DNA of 64,000 nt from assembly GCF_018736105.1 (NCBI RefSeq), contig NZ_CP076135.1, positions 124,001 through 188,000 on the forward strand, given 5' to 3'. A model generated the notes under the pieces. The model did not search any database. It was not told the origin of the DNA and was given only the letters and a program-made list of their open reading frames with translations. A program made the position numbers and the translations under genes. Shown one piece after another: positions 56,010 through 64,000 of the stretch. Every line of letters begins with the position of its first letter. Position 1 is the first letter of the stretch. Source of the DNA: Bradyrhizobium sediminis (lineage in GTDB: Bacteria; Pseudomonadota; Alphaproteobacteria; Rhizobiales; Xanthobacteraceae).

Positions 56010-56561
56010 ATGCAAGCATCCCAATCCCAGTCGCCGGTCTGGCACGGCACCACGATCTTGACGGTCCGCAAGGGCGGCAAGGTGGTAATCGGCGGCGACG
56101 GGCAGGTCTCGATCGGCCAGACCGTCATCAAATCCAACGCCAAGAAGGTCCGCAAACTCGGCAAGGGCGACGTGATCGGCGGCTTTGCCGGCGCCACCGC
56201 CGACGCCTTTACGCTGTTCGAGCGGCTGGAAGGCAAGCTCGAGCAGTATCCGGGGCAATTGACCCGTGCCGCGGTCGAACTCGCCAAGGACTGGCGCACC
56301 GACCGCTATCTGCGCCGGCTGGAGGCGATGATGATCGTCGCCGACAAGGACGTGTCGCTGGTTCTGACCGGTACCGGCGACGTGCTGGAGCCGGAGGCCG
56401 GCGTCATGGCGATCGGATCCGGCGGCAATTATGCGCTGGCCGCCGCCCGCGCTTTGGTCGATTCCGACAAGGATGCCGAGACCATCGTGCGCCGGGCGCT
56501 CGATATCGCCGCCGATATCTGCGTCTATACCAACCGCAACGTGACCCTCGAGACCCTGTGA
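56010..56561 (+). CDS. hslV: ATP-dependent protease subunit HslV (ClpQ)
   Basis: 183 residues. The Thr nucleophile is in G-T-T-I-L (residue 14 or its neighbour), exposed after processing as in the family; [10 protein letters not shown] and [14 protein letters not shown] are conserved. With HslU it degrades misfolded proteins. The gene precedes the acetyltransferase by 13 bases, and hslU follows after the DUF2585 remnant. A heat-shock promoter was looked for and not convincingly found. Confidence 0.97.
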   Translation: MQASQSQSPVWHGTTILTVRKGGKVVIGGDGQVSIGQTVIKSNAKKVRKLGKGDVIGGFAGATADAFTLFERLEGKLEQYPGQLTRAAVELAKDWRTDRYLRRLEAMMIVADKDVSLVLTGTGDVLEPEAGVMAIGSGGNYALAAARALVDSDKDAETIVRRALDIAADICVYTNRNVTLETL

Positions 56562-56574
56562 GGGCGGCCGATCG

Positions 56575-57060
56575 ATGGCGCCGGATTACGTCTTCCGCCC
56601 GATGAACGCAGCCGACCTTCCGCTGATCCGGCGTTGGCTTGCCTTGCCGCATGTTCTGGAGTGGTGGGGCGATCCGGAACAACAGTATGGGCTCGTCAGC
56701 GGCGATCTCGATGAGCCCGCCATGGATCAGTATATCGTTGCCGCGGCGGGCAGCCCGTTCGGCTACCTCCAGTGTTACGACCTGACTGCATGGAATTCAG
56801 GTTTCGGGCCGCAGCCTCAAGGCACGCGCGGTATCGACCAGTTCATCGGCGAGCCCGGCATGATCGGGCGCGGCCACGGTTCGGCCCTCATTCGTGCCTT
56901 CGTCGATGACCGGCTCCGAAACGGTGCGCCGCGCGTCGTGACCGATCCCGATCCCGCCAATCTCCGCGCCGTCCGCGCCTACGAAAAGGCGGGGTTTGAG
57001 AGAGACCGCATGGTAGATACGCCTGATGGCCCTGCCCTTCTGATGGTGCGCGACGCATGA
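56575..57060 (+). CDS. GNAT acetyltransferase, AAC(6')/RimJ-like
   Basis: 161 residues with the Acetyltransf_8 pattern: [16 protein letters not shown], the W-W-G region, [15 protein letters not shown] (acetyl-CoA loop) and A-Y-E-K-A-G-F near the end. Related enzymes acetylate aminoglycosides or siderophore precursors. It lies between hslV and hslU in this and related genomes; the substrate is unknown. It overlaps the start of the DUF2585 remnant by four bases. Confidence 0.85.
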   Translation: MAPDYVFRPMNAADLPLIRRWLALPHVLEWWGDPEQQYGLVSGDLDEPAMDQYIVAAAGSPFGYLQCYDLTAWNSGFGPQPQGTRGIDQFIGEPGMIGRGHGSALIRAFVDDRLRNGAPRVVTDPDPANLRAVRAYEKAGFERDRMVDTPDGPALLMVRDA

Positions 57061-57435
57061 CGGCCGAACGCAACGCCGCCCCCGCAGCCAGCGGTCTTTC
57101 GACGTGGCACTGGATGGTGATCGCGGGCGGCCTGCTCGGGCTGCAGGCATCGATCCTGTTGGCGATGGGCCGGCTGCCGATTTGCGCCTGCGGCTATGTC
57201 AAGCTCTGGCACGGCGTGGTGCTGGGTTCGGAATTCGGTTTCCGACACGCTGGCGATGGTCGCGGGCTTTCTGCTGACCCGAAGCCTTCCGGTCGGCGTC
57301 ACCGTCGAGCTTGCCATCCTGATCGAGCTCATGATGCTGCTTCACATTTGCGACAATCTTGCACTCAACATCATCATGCTGATCCATCCCTTTGACGCGA
57401 TCCGGCAATGGCAGTCCGGACTGCCGATCATCTGA
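57057..57435 (+). pseudogene. DUF2585 (UPF0314) membrane protein, internal deletion plus frameshift
   Basis: The frame starting at 57057 gives a normal N-terminus to [17 protein letters not shown] (to about 57232). The next bases in another frame give [17 protein letters not shown] and the family C-terminus up to the TGA at 57433. The intact family is about 200 residues, so roughly 75 residues of the middle, with several membrane helices, are missing and the frame is shifted at the junction (about 57232-57240). The flanks are otherwise well kept, so the event looks recent. Product is probably non-functional. Confidence 0.8.
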
Positions 57436-57477
57436 TCGCAGCTTGTGCCAGTCACATTTTGAACCTAGCTAGGGCCA

Positions 57478-58782
57478 ATGACCGACTTTTCCCCCCGTGA
57501 AATCGTTTCCGAGCTCGACCGCTTCATTATCGGCCAGGCTGACGCCAAGCGCGCGGTCTCCATCGCGCTGCGCAACCGCTGGCGGCGGCTGCAGCTCACC
57601 GGCCTGTTGCGCGAGGAAGTGTTGCCGAAAAATATCCTGATGATCGGGCCAACCGGCGTCGGCAAGACCGAGATCGCGCGGCGGCTGGCAAAGCTGGCCG
57701 GCGCGCCATTCATCAAGGTCGAGGCCACCAAGTTCACCGAGGTCGGCTATGTCGGCCGCGACGTCGAGCAGATCATCCGCGACCTGGTCGAGGTCGCGAT
57801 CGCGCAGACCCGCGAGCGCAAGCGCAAGGACGTGCAGGCCCGCGCACAGCTCGCAGCTGAAGATCGCGTGCTCGATGCCCTGGTCGGACCCAGCTCAAGC
57901 GCCGCGACGCGCGATTCGTTTCGCAAGAAATTGCGCGCAGGTGAACTCAACGACAAGGAAATCGAAATCGAGACGCAGTCCTCCGGCGGCATGCCGATGT
58001 TCGAGATTCCCGGCATGCCCGGCGCGCAGCTGGGCGCGATCTCGATCGGCGACATCTTCGGCAAGATGGGCGGACGGACAAAAACCCGCCGCCTGACGGT
58101 CGCGGATTCGCACGAACTCCTGGTCAACGAGGAATCCGACAAGCTGCTGGATAACGACCAGCTGGTGCAGGAATCGATCCATGCGGTCGAGAACAACGGC
58201 ATCGTGTTTCTCGACGAGATCGACAAGATCTGCGTGCGCGAGGGCCGCAGCGGCGGCGGCGATGTCTCGCGCGAAGGCGTGCAGCGCGACCTGCTGCCGC
58301 TGATCGAAGGCACCACGGTCTCGACCAAGCACGGCGCGGTCAAGACCGATCATGTCCTGTTCATCGCGTCAGGTGCGTTTCACATCGCCAAACCGTCGGA
58401 CCTGCTGCCGGAACTGCAGGGCCGCCTGCCGATCCGCGTCGAACTGCAGGCGCTGACCCGCGACGACATGCGCCGCATTCTGACCGAGCCGGAAGCGTCG
58501 CTGATCAAGCAGTATGTCGCGCTGATGCAGACCGAAGGCGTGACGCTGGATATCACGGACGGCGCCATCGACGCGCTGGCCGACGTCGCGGTTGCGGTCA
58601 ATTCGACGGTCGAGAACATCGGCGCGCGGCGATTGCAGACCGTGATGGAGCGGGTGCTCGACGAGATCTCCTTCGCCGCCCCCGACCGCAATGGCGAGAC
58701 CATCCAGATCGATGCCGATTACGTCCAGAAGCACGTCGGCGACCTCGCCAAGAACGCGGATTTGAGCCGGTTTATTCTGTAG
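57478..58782 (+). CDS. hslU: HslU (ClpY) unfoldase subunit
   Basis: 434 residues. Walker [10 protein letters not shown] (residues about 57-65), the pore G-Y-V-G-R-D-V-E, Walker B V-F-L-D-E-I-D-K, and the C-terminal tail L-S-R-F-I-L that docks into HslV. It feeds substrates into HslV. The gene lies 42 bases after the DUF2585 remnant. The family C repeat follows its stop. Confidence 0.97.
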   Translation: MTDFSPREIVSELDRFIIGQADAKRAVSIALRNRWRRLQLTGLLREEVLPKNILMIGPTGVGKTEIARRLAKLAGAPFIKVEATKFTEVGYVGRDVEQIIRDLVEVAIAQTRERKRKDVQARAQLAAEDRVLDALVGPSSSAATRDSFRKKLRAGELNDKEIEIETQSSGGMPMFEIPGMPGAQLGAISIGDIFGKMGGRTKTRRLTVADSHELLVNEESDKLLDNDQLVQESIHAVENNGIVFLDEIDKICVREGRSGGGDVSREGVQRDLLPLIEGTTVSTKHGAVKTDHVLFIASGAFHIAKPSDLLPELQGRLPIRVELQALTRDDMRRILTEPEASLIKQYVALMQTEGVTLDITDGAIDALADVAVAVNSTVENIGARRLQTVMERVLDEISFAAPDRNGETIQIDADYVQKHVGDLAKNADLSRFIL

Positions 58783-58798
58783 GTTTTGCAGGTAAGAT

Positions 58799-58932
58799 CG
58801 TCGTCCCTGCGAAAGCAGGGACCCATACCCACCAATGGCCGTTGCTGAATTCTGACAGCGGCCCAAGCTTTCCCAAGCACGCAAGCCGGTGGTTACGGGT
58901 CCCGGCTCGCGCTTTGCTTGGCCGGGACGACG
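58799..58932. repeat. Family C repeat, copy 2
   Basis: CGTCGTCCCTGCGAAAGCAGGGACCCATA ... TGGTTACGGGTCCC...GGGACGACG: an inverted pair around a variable middle, related to 40120-40242. It ends immediately before the start of the next gene. Confidence 0.75.
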
Positions 58933-60063
58933 ATGAATCTAATCTTGCGGATGCGGGAGAACCCCTGGCGGCTGATGCTGGCCGTCAATGCCGCCGTGCT
59001 AGCGGGGGTTTTTCTCTACAAGCTGCCGCGCGAGCCCTACGTCCCCTACATTCATCTGCTGGTGGATTATCATTTCGGCTTCACCAAGCGGGCGCTGGTC
59101 GGCGCCGCAGTCTCGCTGTTCGTCGAAAAAGTGCCGGTGTGGCTGGTGTTCGCGCTCTCCGGCGCGGTGTGGCTGATCACGCTCGCGCTGTTCGCAAGAC
59201 TGTTCCGGCGAACCTTCGGCTTTGGCGACGCGCAGATGCCGCTGTTGGTGTTCATGGCGGGATCGCCGTTCTTCCTGAAGAATTTCATGCATACGCTGGG
59301 GCATTTCGACATCTATGGCTGCGCGCTTGCGATTTGCCTTCTGCTGATCCCGGCGCGCTCGATCGCCTATGTGCTGCTGGCGGCCTTCTTCTCCGTCATC
59401 CTCATTCTGATCCACCACATTCATCTCCTGATGTATGTGCCGACCATCGCAGCGATCGTGGTGCTGCGCCATTATCTCGTGCAGGGAGTGAGCCGGCAGA
59501 ACGCGGGCGTCGGAATTGCCGCAGCGCTTGCCGTCAGCCTGCTGTTCTTCGTCGCGCAGTTCTGGGGATCGCTGGCGGTACCCGAGTCGGAATTCGTCGC
59601 CCACCTGCAAAGCCGGATGGCCGACCCCACCCGGACCAGGCTCCTGAGTTTCAGTTACATCTGGTATCAGCCGCTTGCCCAGGAAATCCGCGACACCTGG
59701 GAACGCATGCCCTCGAACCTGCTCGGCGTTCCAGTGTTCGCGCTGCTGATCTGGCTGCATGCCCCGCTGTGGAGATATTTCGCCGATTTGATCCGCGCGC
59801 TTTCGGATCAATGGCATCGCCGCATCGTCATCGCCGCGATCGTCGCGGTGAGCATGGCCTATCTCGTGATGTTCGCGATCGTGTTCGATTATTCCCGATG
59901 GATTTCGAACTGGGCAGTCTGCATGTTCCTGATCCTGCATGCGGTGAAGACCCTGCCTGCCTCACGGGAAGTGCCGCTGATACCGCGCGACGATCCGAAG
60001 ACCATCCTGTTCGGCTGGATCGTGACGCTGATCCCGCGGGTCGGAATCGTGCGGCCGTTCTGA
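58933..60063 (+). CDS. Polytopic membrane protein of unknown function
   Basis: 376 residues from the ATG at 58933; a TTG at 58918 inside the family C repeat would add five residues. About nine or ten membrane helices. The first loop has L-P-R-E-P-Y-V-P-Y-I-H-L-L-V-D-Y-H-F-G-F, and a middle loop has T-L-G-H-F-D-I-Y-G. The D-Y-H-F-G-F-T-K-R signature recalls lipid-linked sugar transferases (GT-C type) but I cannot assign a family. The stop lies within a family B repeat. Convergent with smr. Confidence 0.65.
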   Translation: MNLILRMRENPWRLMLAVNAAVLAGVFLYKLPREPYVPYIHLLVDYHFGFTKRALVGAAVSLFVEKVPVWLVFALSGAVWLITLALFARLFRRTFGFGDAQMPLLVFMAGSPFFLKNFMHTLGHFDIYGCALAICLLLIPARSIAYVLLAAFFSVILILIHHIHLLMYVPTIAAIVVLRHYLVQGVSRQNAGVGIAAALAVSLLFFVAQFWGSLAVPESEFVAHLQSRMADPTRTRLLSFSYIWYQPLAQEIRDTWERMPSNLLGVPVFALLIWLHAPLWRYFADLIRALSDQWHRRIVIAAIVAVSMAYLVMFAIVFDYSRWISNWAVCMFLILHAVKTLPASREVPLIPRDDPKTILFGWIVTLIPRVGIVRPF

Positions 60064-60105
60064 GCATGATCCGGAAAAGTGGGAACCGGTTTTCCGAAAA
60101 GGCTC
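60062..60105. repeat. Family B short-form repeat between convergent genes
   Basis: GAGCATGATCCGGAAAAGTG...CCGGTTTTCCGAAAAGGCTC. Its left edge carries the TGA of the membrane protein gene (60061-60063) and its right edge the TCA (TGA on minus strand) of smr (60104-60106). Confidence 0.85.
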
Positions 60106-60706
60106 AAATACGTGAGCGCCGGACCCGGACATAGAGCGCGCCCTCGCCGCCATGGCCGATATGCGCTTCCTCGAAGCCGACCACCAGCGAACGGAACTCC
60201 GGCAGGCTGAGCCATTGCGGCACCTGCCGGCGCAGCACCCCGCGTTCGGATTCGGCGCCGATTTTGCCCTTGCCGGTGATGACGAGCACGAAGGTCAGGC
60301 CGTCGCTGTGGGCACGCTGCAGGAATCCGAACAACGCGCGGTGGGCGCGCGTCTGCGTCATGCCGTGCAGATCGAGCCGGGCATCGATCTCCTTCCGCCC
60401 GCGCGACAGTTGCGAGCGCTCGCGACGTCCGAGCGGCGCCAGCGGCGGCGCGGCCGGCGGCAACGCCGGTTTCGGCGCGCGCGGAGTCCTGGCGGGCGGA
60501 AGATGCTTCGGCGGGTTTGCGGATGTTGTAGCGGCCGGCGTTTCCGGATCCGGCGCCACATCAAGCGCCTTCGCGGCGCGCGGCTTCTTGCGCAGCGGTT
60601 TTGTTTGCCTGGCGACGCTCTCCCACAGCGCGCGTTCTTCCTCGCTCAGGCCGCGTTTGCGCCGCGGCGGCGCGGGTAATTCCGGGATCGGGTTCGGACG
60701 CTTCAT
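60104..60706 (-). CDS. Smr-domain protein
   Basis: 200 residues from the ATG at 60706. The N-terminal half is basic and Pro/Ala-rich (likely disordered). The C-terminal half is an Smr domain with L-D-L-H-G-M-T-Q-T-R-A-H (111-122) and I-T-G-K-G-K (143-148), as in nucleases that act on RNA or branched DNA. The start overlaps the mltA stop by four bases, so it is coupled to mltA. The cellular role is unknown. The family B repeat supplies its stop. Confidence 0.88.
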   Translation of the reverse strand: MKRPNPIPELPAPPRRKRGLSEEERALWESVARQTKPLRKKPRAAKALDVAPDPETPAATTSANPPKHLPPARTPRAPKPALPPAAPPLAPLGRRERSQLSRGRKEIDARLDLHGMTQTRAHRALFGFLQRAHSDGLTFVLVITGKGKIGAESERGVLRRQVPQWLSLPEFRSLVVGFEEAHIGHGGEGALYVRVRRSRI

Positions 60707-62337
60707 CGAACGCGGCGGATATGGCGGTAATGACGATGGCGGCGCACTTCCCGGCTCGGCGCGATGTTGGGCCGCGCTTCCGGCAACGGCACCGGTTTCG
60801 CCACCGCCGTCCGGGTCGTCGCAGACGGCGCGACCGTCGCAGGAGCGCCGTTCTTTGCGGGTTCCCTGGCGCCGACGGCAGCCTTCGAGCCGGCCGCCGC
60901 GGAGGCGTCGGTCGGCTTGGTGCCGTTCTTCTGATCCTTGGCCTGGTCCTTGGGCTGATCCTTCAAGGGATCGACCTGCGGAAACAGCTTTGCGATTTTC
61001 TCCGACGGCCGCTCGTCCGGCACCGGCATCTTGCGGCCCCGCGCCACCGGATCGAGGCTTTTCGGAATCAGGATCGCGAAGCGCGCATTGTGCCGCATCC
61101 GGCCGGATACTTTTCCGGCCTCGGCGCCGGCGCCGAAATAGAGATCGGCGCGCGCCGGACCGACGATCGCCGAGCCCGTGTCCTGCGCGATCATCAGCCG
61201 GCGGAACGGCGTTTTCGATAGCTCGGATTCGATCGGCAGCTCGCCCTCGATGAAGAACGGCGTGCCGTAGACATGCAGCGCCTTGTCGACGGCGATCGAC
61301 CGGCCCGGGGTCAGCGGGACGCCCTGCGCGCCCACCGCCTCGTCCTTGTCGGAGAGGTTCACTTCGCGAAAGAACACATAAGAGCGGTTCTGCCGGCGCA
61401 ATTCGTTGGCGCCGTCGGGGTTCTGCTCCATCCACTCCCTGATCTTCTGCATCGACATCTGATCCTTCGGGATGATGTTGCGTTCGATCAGGATGCGGCC
61501 GACCGGCGTATAGGGATAGCCGTTGTGTGCGTCGTAGTTGATGCGGATGGTGGACCCGTCTTCGAGCTTCACCCGCGCAGAGCCCTGGATCTGCGTGAAC
61601 AGCAGATCGGTCTGGTTCTTGAGCCAGCAGATTTCGAGCCCGCGGCCGGCAATCGCGCCGTCCTCGATCTCGGCGCGATCGTAATAGGGCACGAGCTTGC
61701 GGCGGCCGATCTTGCGATACACCTGCCCCTTGTTGGGCAGTCCGGCCGAACTTTGGCTGGTGCCGCGCACGAACAGATTGGAGGGGCGGCGATAGACCGG
61801 CACGGTGTAGACATCGGTCTGGGTCCTGGAGCCGTCGATCACGGGCTCGTAGTATCCGGTAACGAAGCCCTCGCCTTCGCCAAGCCGGGAGATGCGCAAG
61901 GGGAGAAAATGTTCCTCGAAAAAGGCTTTGGCCCTGGCGCCCTCGGTGAGGTCGAGACCTTTGGCGATCCAGCAGGGGTCGCGCAACGACATGCCGAGGG
62001 CCTTTGGGTCGGAAGCAGGCTTTCGCTGCGCCGCTATCGGCCGGCAGCTCACGCGAAACGCCTTGTAGCCGGCGAGATGATCGTCCCCGCTCCAGCCGGC
62101 GATATCGGCCCATGCGACCGGCGCATATTGGCTTCCGCTGATTTCAAGCGGCCAGGCAAGACGGGGATACGGAACAGCCCGGATATTCGGAAGATGCGGA
62201 CGCGCGCTGTGCGACTTGTGCGCACGTTGCGCGGCGAACGCGCTCAAAGGCGCCATCGACAATGCGACAGCGATCGCACAAAACGCGGCGGCGTAACGCT
62301 TGACGCCGCCCGCGTCAGCTAGCGCTGCCGGTGCCAA
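60703..62337 (-). CDS. mltA: Membrane-bound lytic murein transglycosylase A (MltA)
   Basis: 544 residues from the TTG at 62337; an ATG 54 bases upstream is possible, both overlapping the end of tim44. A signal-like hydrophobic segment (A-A-A-F-C-A-I-A-V-A-L-S) is followed by the MltA domain (G-F-V-T-G-Y-Y-E-P) and the 3D domain with the catalytic Asp region (Q-D-T-G-S-A-I-V-G-P-A-R-A-D-L-Y-F-G). It cleaves glycan strands to 1,6-anhydro products. A Pro/Ala/Lys-rich C-terminal tail of about 130 residues is atypical. Coupled to smr; start uncertain. Confidence 0.9.
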   Translation of the reverse strand: MAPAALADAGGVKRYAAAFCAIAVALSMAPLSAFAAQRAHKSHSARPHLPNIRAVPYPRLAWPLEISGSQYAPVAWADIAGWSGDDHLAGYKAFRVSCRPIAAQRKPASDPKALGMSLRDPCWIAKGLDLTEGARAKAFFEEHFLPLRISRLGEGEGFVTGYYEPVIDGSRTQTDVYTVPVYRRPSNLFVRGTSQSSAGLPNKGQVYRKIGRRKLVPYYDRAEIEDGAIAGRGLEICWLKNQTDLLFTQIQGSARVKLEDGSTIRINYDAHNGYPYTPVGRILIERNIIPKDQMSMQKIREWMEQNPDGANELRRQNRSYVFFREVNLSDKDEAVGAQGVPLTPGRSIAVDKALHVYGTPFFIEGELPIESELSKTPFRRLMIAQDTGSAIVGPARADLYFGAGAEAGKVSGRMRHNARFAILIPKSLDPVARGRKMPVPDERPSEKIAKLFPQVDPLKDQPKDQAKDQKNGTKPTDASAAAGSKAAVGAREPAKNGAPATVAPSATTRTAVAKPVPLPEARPNIAPSREVRRHRHYRHIRRVR

Positions 62338-63019
62338 CCAGCTTCCAGTTCGGATCGCGTGAGGTGACGTCGCGGGCGAAGGTCCAGACATCGGTAATAT
62401 CTGCGACCTTGTCCGGATTGCCGTCGACGATCGTTCCGGCCTTGTCTCGGGTCACCGAGACCATCTGCGACACGAAACGGACGGTCAGCTGCGCCGCGCG
62501 GTCGCGGGCTTCAGCACCGACGAGCTCGGCCTTGTCGATCGAGACAAACCGGGTTTCCGTCTTCTGCTCGTGCTTTTCGCGATCCTTGATCACGGACTCG
62601 AAGCTCTCATAGACCTCGGACGACAGCAGGTCCTTCAGCGCGCGGCGGTCGCCATTGGCGAAAGCCAGCACGATCATCTCGTAGGCACTCTTCGCGCCGC
62701 TGAGGAAATGCCGCGGATCGAACGAGGAGTCCTGGGCGGCAATGGCGTCGAGCCCCTGCGCCAGCGGCGTGCCCGTCTCGGCCAGACCCTTCCAGCGATC
62801 TGACGGCGGCGTCACTTCAGCGGTCGGCGCCAGCGGCGCCTGATCGATCACCGCGCCCGGCATCGGCACCACGTTATTGTCCTGCGTGCCCTGCAGGACG
62901 TTGCGGGCCGCGCGATCGAAGGGCGGCCGTTCGCTTCCGGTGCGCTGCCCGAGAACGTTACGCAGGCGCAGGAAGATGAAGACCGCCAGTGCCAGGAAGA
63001 TGATGGTGTAAATATCCAC
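62315..63019 (-). CDS. Tim44/TimA family protein
   Basis: 234 residues. One N-terminal membrane helix ([16 protein letters not shown]), then a Tim44-like domain (residues about 85-230) with [13 protein letters not shown] and a C-terminal W-K-L-V-G-T. The mitochondrial relative tethers mtHsp70 to the translocon; the bacterial role is not established. It overlaps mltA by 23 bases or more and precedes secB in a divergent layout. Confidence 0.9.
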   Translation of the reverse strand: MDIYTIIFLALAVFIFLRLRNVLGQRTGSERPPFDRAARNVLQGTQDNNVVPMPGAVIDQAPLAPTAEVTPPSDRWKGLAETGTPLAQGLDAIAAQDSSFDPRHFLSGAKSAYEMIVLAFANGDRRALKDLLSSEVYESFESVIKDREKHEQKTETRFVSIDKAELVGAEARDRAAQLTVRFVSQMVSVTRDKAGTIVDGNPDKVADITDVWTFARDVTSRDPNWKLVGTGSAS

Positions 63020-63449
63020 GTCGCATTCGCTTTCTTGTTCTCACGCCGGCAACGGGTCCGGCGGTAGAGCGTTCCCTCCGGGAACGGCAGAGACTACATC
63101 ATCGGTTGGGTCTGCAGCATGTAGGCACGAAATCTGGCCCGGCCAATGGCGCCCTTTGCCACGGACGAATGTAGCGCGTTTTGGCCGAAAGGGGAAACCC
63201 CGATCACGTCCGGAAATCACGCATATTCAACAATTTAGGGCTTACCCCGGCAGCCCGACCCACTCTCCGGGACCGGATCCCCGGGAGCCCACTGCTCCCC
63301 CGGGTTACCTTAACCGGGGGGAGGCGATTGTCGTCCTTGTGGACCGAGGCGGGGCTATGATAGCCACTCGCCCCGACAAAGGCGTTTTCGCGCCCCACGA
63401 GCGAATTCAAACGCATAACCGGCCCCGCTCGGCTCCAGGAGAGATTTTC
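63020..63449. other. Divergent intergenic region, tim44 to secB
   Basis: A 430-base gap. Beyond the hairpin pair at 63283-63320 I see no gene; the open frame from 63156 has no conserved N-terminus. In some rhizobia an fxsA gene lies here as I recall; none is present. Confidence 0.5.
63283..63320 (+). promoter_or_regulatory. Two overlapping hairpins upstream of secB
   Basis: Hairpin 1: GGGAGC (63283-63288), CCACT, GCTCCC (63294-63299). Hairpin 2: CCCCCGGGTTA (63297-63307), CCT, TAACCGGGGG (63311-63320) with one bulged G. They share 63297-63299 and cannot form together. They lie about 130 bases before secB. Confidence 0.4.
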
Positions 63450-63935
63450 ATGACCAACGGCAACGGCGCGCCCCCCGAGGCGGCCCCTCCTCAGTTGAAC
63501 GTGCTGGCGCAGTACACCAAGGACCTGTCGTTCGAAAATCCGAACGCGCCGGCCTCGCTGGCGCCGCAGCAGCAGCAGCCCGCGATCAACATTCAGATCA
63601 ACGTCAGCGCCAATAATATCGCCGAAAACGAGTTCGAAGTGACGCTTTCGGTCGAGGGCAAGGCTGAAAACGCCGGCAAGGTGATGTTCAGCTTCGATCT
63701 CGCCTATGCTGGCGTATTCCGCATCGTCAACGTGCCCAAGGAAAACCTGCACCCGCTGGTCATGATCGAATGCCCGCGGCTGCTGTTCCCGTTCGCGCGC
63801 GAGATCATCGCGACTTCGGTGCGTGACGGCGGTTTCCCGCCGCTGATGCTGGACCCGGTCGATTTCGTAGGATTGTACCGGCAGAACCTGGAGCGGCAGG
63901 CTGCGGCCCAGGCCTCGCAGGCCAAGCCGAGCTGA
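63450..63935 (+). CDS. secB: Protein-export chaperone SecB
   Basis: 161 residues from the ATG at 63450, after AGGAGAG; the frame is open upstream but without conservation. The SecB fold is clear: [13 protein letters not shown] near the start, then E-F-E-V-T-L-S-V and the C-terminal [13 protein letters not shown]. It holds precursors unfolded for SecA. The N-terminal extension (about 15 residues, Pro/Ala-rich) and C-terminal tail are typical of alphaproteobacteria. It is convergent with the probable dnaQ. Confidence 0.96.
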   Translation: MTNGNGAPPEAAPPQLNVLAQYTKDLSFENPNAPASLAPQQQQPAINIQINVSANNIAENEFEVTLSVEGKAENAGKVMFSFDLAYAGVFRIVNVPKENLHPLVMIECPRLLFPFAREIIATSVRDGGFPPLMLDPVDFVGLYRQNLERQAAAQASQAKPS

Positions 63936-63941
63936 CGCGGG

Positions 63942-64000
63942 TCAACCGCCCAGAAATTCGTTCCAGATCGGCTTGTCGCCCAGCGTGGCGACAAAGGCCC
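63942..64000 (-). CDS. dnaQ: Probable DNA polymerase III epsilon subunit, last 18 residues
   Basis: The minus strand ends with A-F-V-A-T-L-G-D-K-P-I-W-N-E-F-L-G-G and a TGA at 63944-63942, cut by the window edge. The ending resembles the C-terminus of alphaproteobacterial DnaQ, and convergent secB/dnaQ is a common order in this group. With only 18 residues visible the call rests partly on context. Confidence 0.6.
   Translation of the reverse strand, partial: AFVATLGDKPIWNEFLGG

Noticed and set aside
60704-62113. An open frame that would extend the Smr protein through mltA
   Set aside because: The part before residue M-K-R-P-N lies over mltA in another frame; the ATG at 60706 with 4-base overlap is the natural start.
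63156-63449. A 98-residue N-terminal extension of SecB, or a separate small gene
   Set aside because: No ribosome site, no conserved residues, and the hairpins at 63283 lie inside it. The ATG at 63450 with AGGAGAG is far better.

Overview
The window looks like a chromosomal core segment of an alphaproteobacterium of the Bradyrhizobium/Rhodopseudomonas group (Nitrobacteraceae). The evidence is high GC with matching codon use, gene orders typical of that group (hslV-GNAT-DUF2585-hslU; hisB-DUF2628-hisH-hisA-hisF-hisE-coaA; hrcA-grpE; dnaK-dnaJ; rph-rdgB-hemW; lpoA-like/rsmI-yraN-gshB; smr-mltA-tim44/secB-dnaQ), and many short palindromic repeats between genes. I found no rRNA, tRNA, CRISPR array, prophage or intact insertion sequence.

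Layout. 1-6900: the end of pheT, a TSUP permease, a DUF71 ATP-pyrophosphatase coupled to a TAT-exported amine oxidase, a permuted NlpC/P60-like protein, a small secreted protein and a DsbA-fold protein. 6970-17160: a metal-handling locus. It has a cupredoxin, a small periplasmic protein, an HME-type RND pump with an unusual adaptor, a His/Cys-rich small protein, CsoR and a divergent CopA-type P-type ATPase sharing one operator, then a YeeE/YedE pair. 17190-22040: a catabolic locus of HMG-CoA lyase-like and CaiB-type CoA-transferase genes divergent from a LysR regulator, followed by an MFS transporter. 22180-29300: DNA repair (nth, Ada-like), gpmA, dapB, pyrF, an FMN reductase and a PmtA-like methyltransferase. 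29400-37300: the heat-shock set dnaJ, dnaK, grpE, hrcA, with good RpoH-type promoter matches before dnaK and grpE. 37575-44150: rph, rdgB, hemW, the LpoA-like lipoprotein, rsmI, yraN, gshB. 44370-51000: small hypotheticals, comM/yifB, a hybrid histidine kinase and an OlsB-like acyltransferase. 50993-58780: the his genes with coaA, divergent from hslV/hslU. 58930-64000: a membrane protein, smr, mltA, tim44, secB and the last codons of a probable dnaQ.

Two genes are decayed. The DUF2585 gene between hslV and hslU has lost its middle and shifted frame, and a short 3' remnant of a nicotinamidase (pncA) lies after the exported protein at 34251. At least five families of dispersed palindromic repeats lie between genes. 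One family (copies at 26075, 53169 and 60062) begins or ends exactly on stop codons of neighbouring genes.

The most distinctive parts are the metal locus (an RND pump whose TM4 signature fits neither the Czc nor the Cus pattern as I know them, a two-part adaptor, no outer-membrane factor gene, and a UUCG-capped hairpin before the YeeE pair), the CoA-transferase/HMG-CoA lyase locus, the secB leader with two mutually exclusive hairpins, and the structured element between hrcA and rph.
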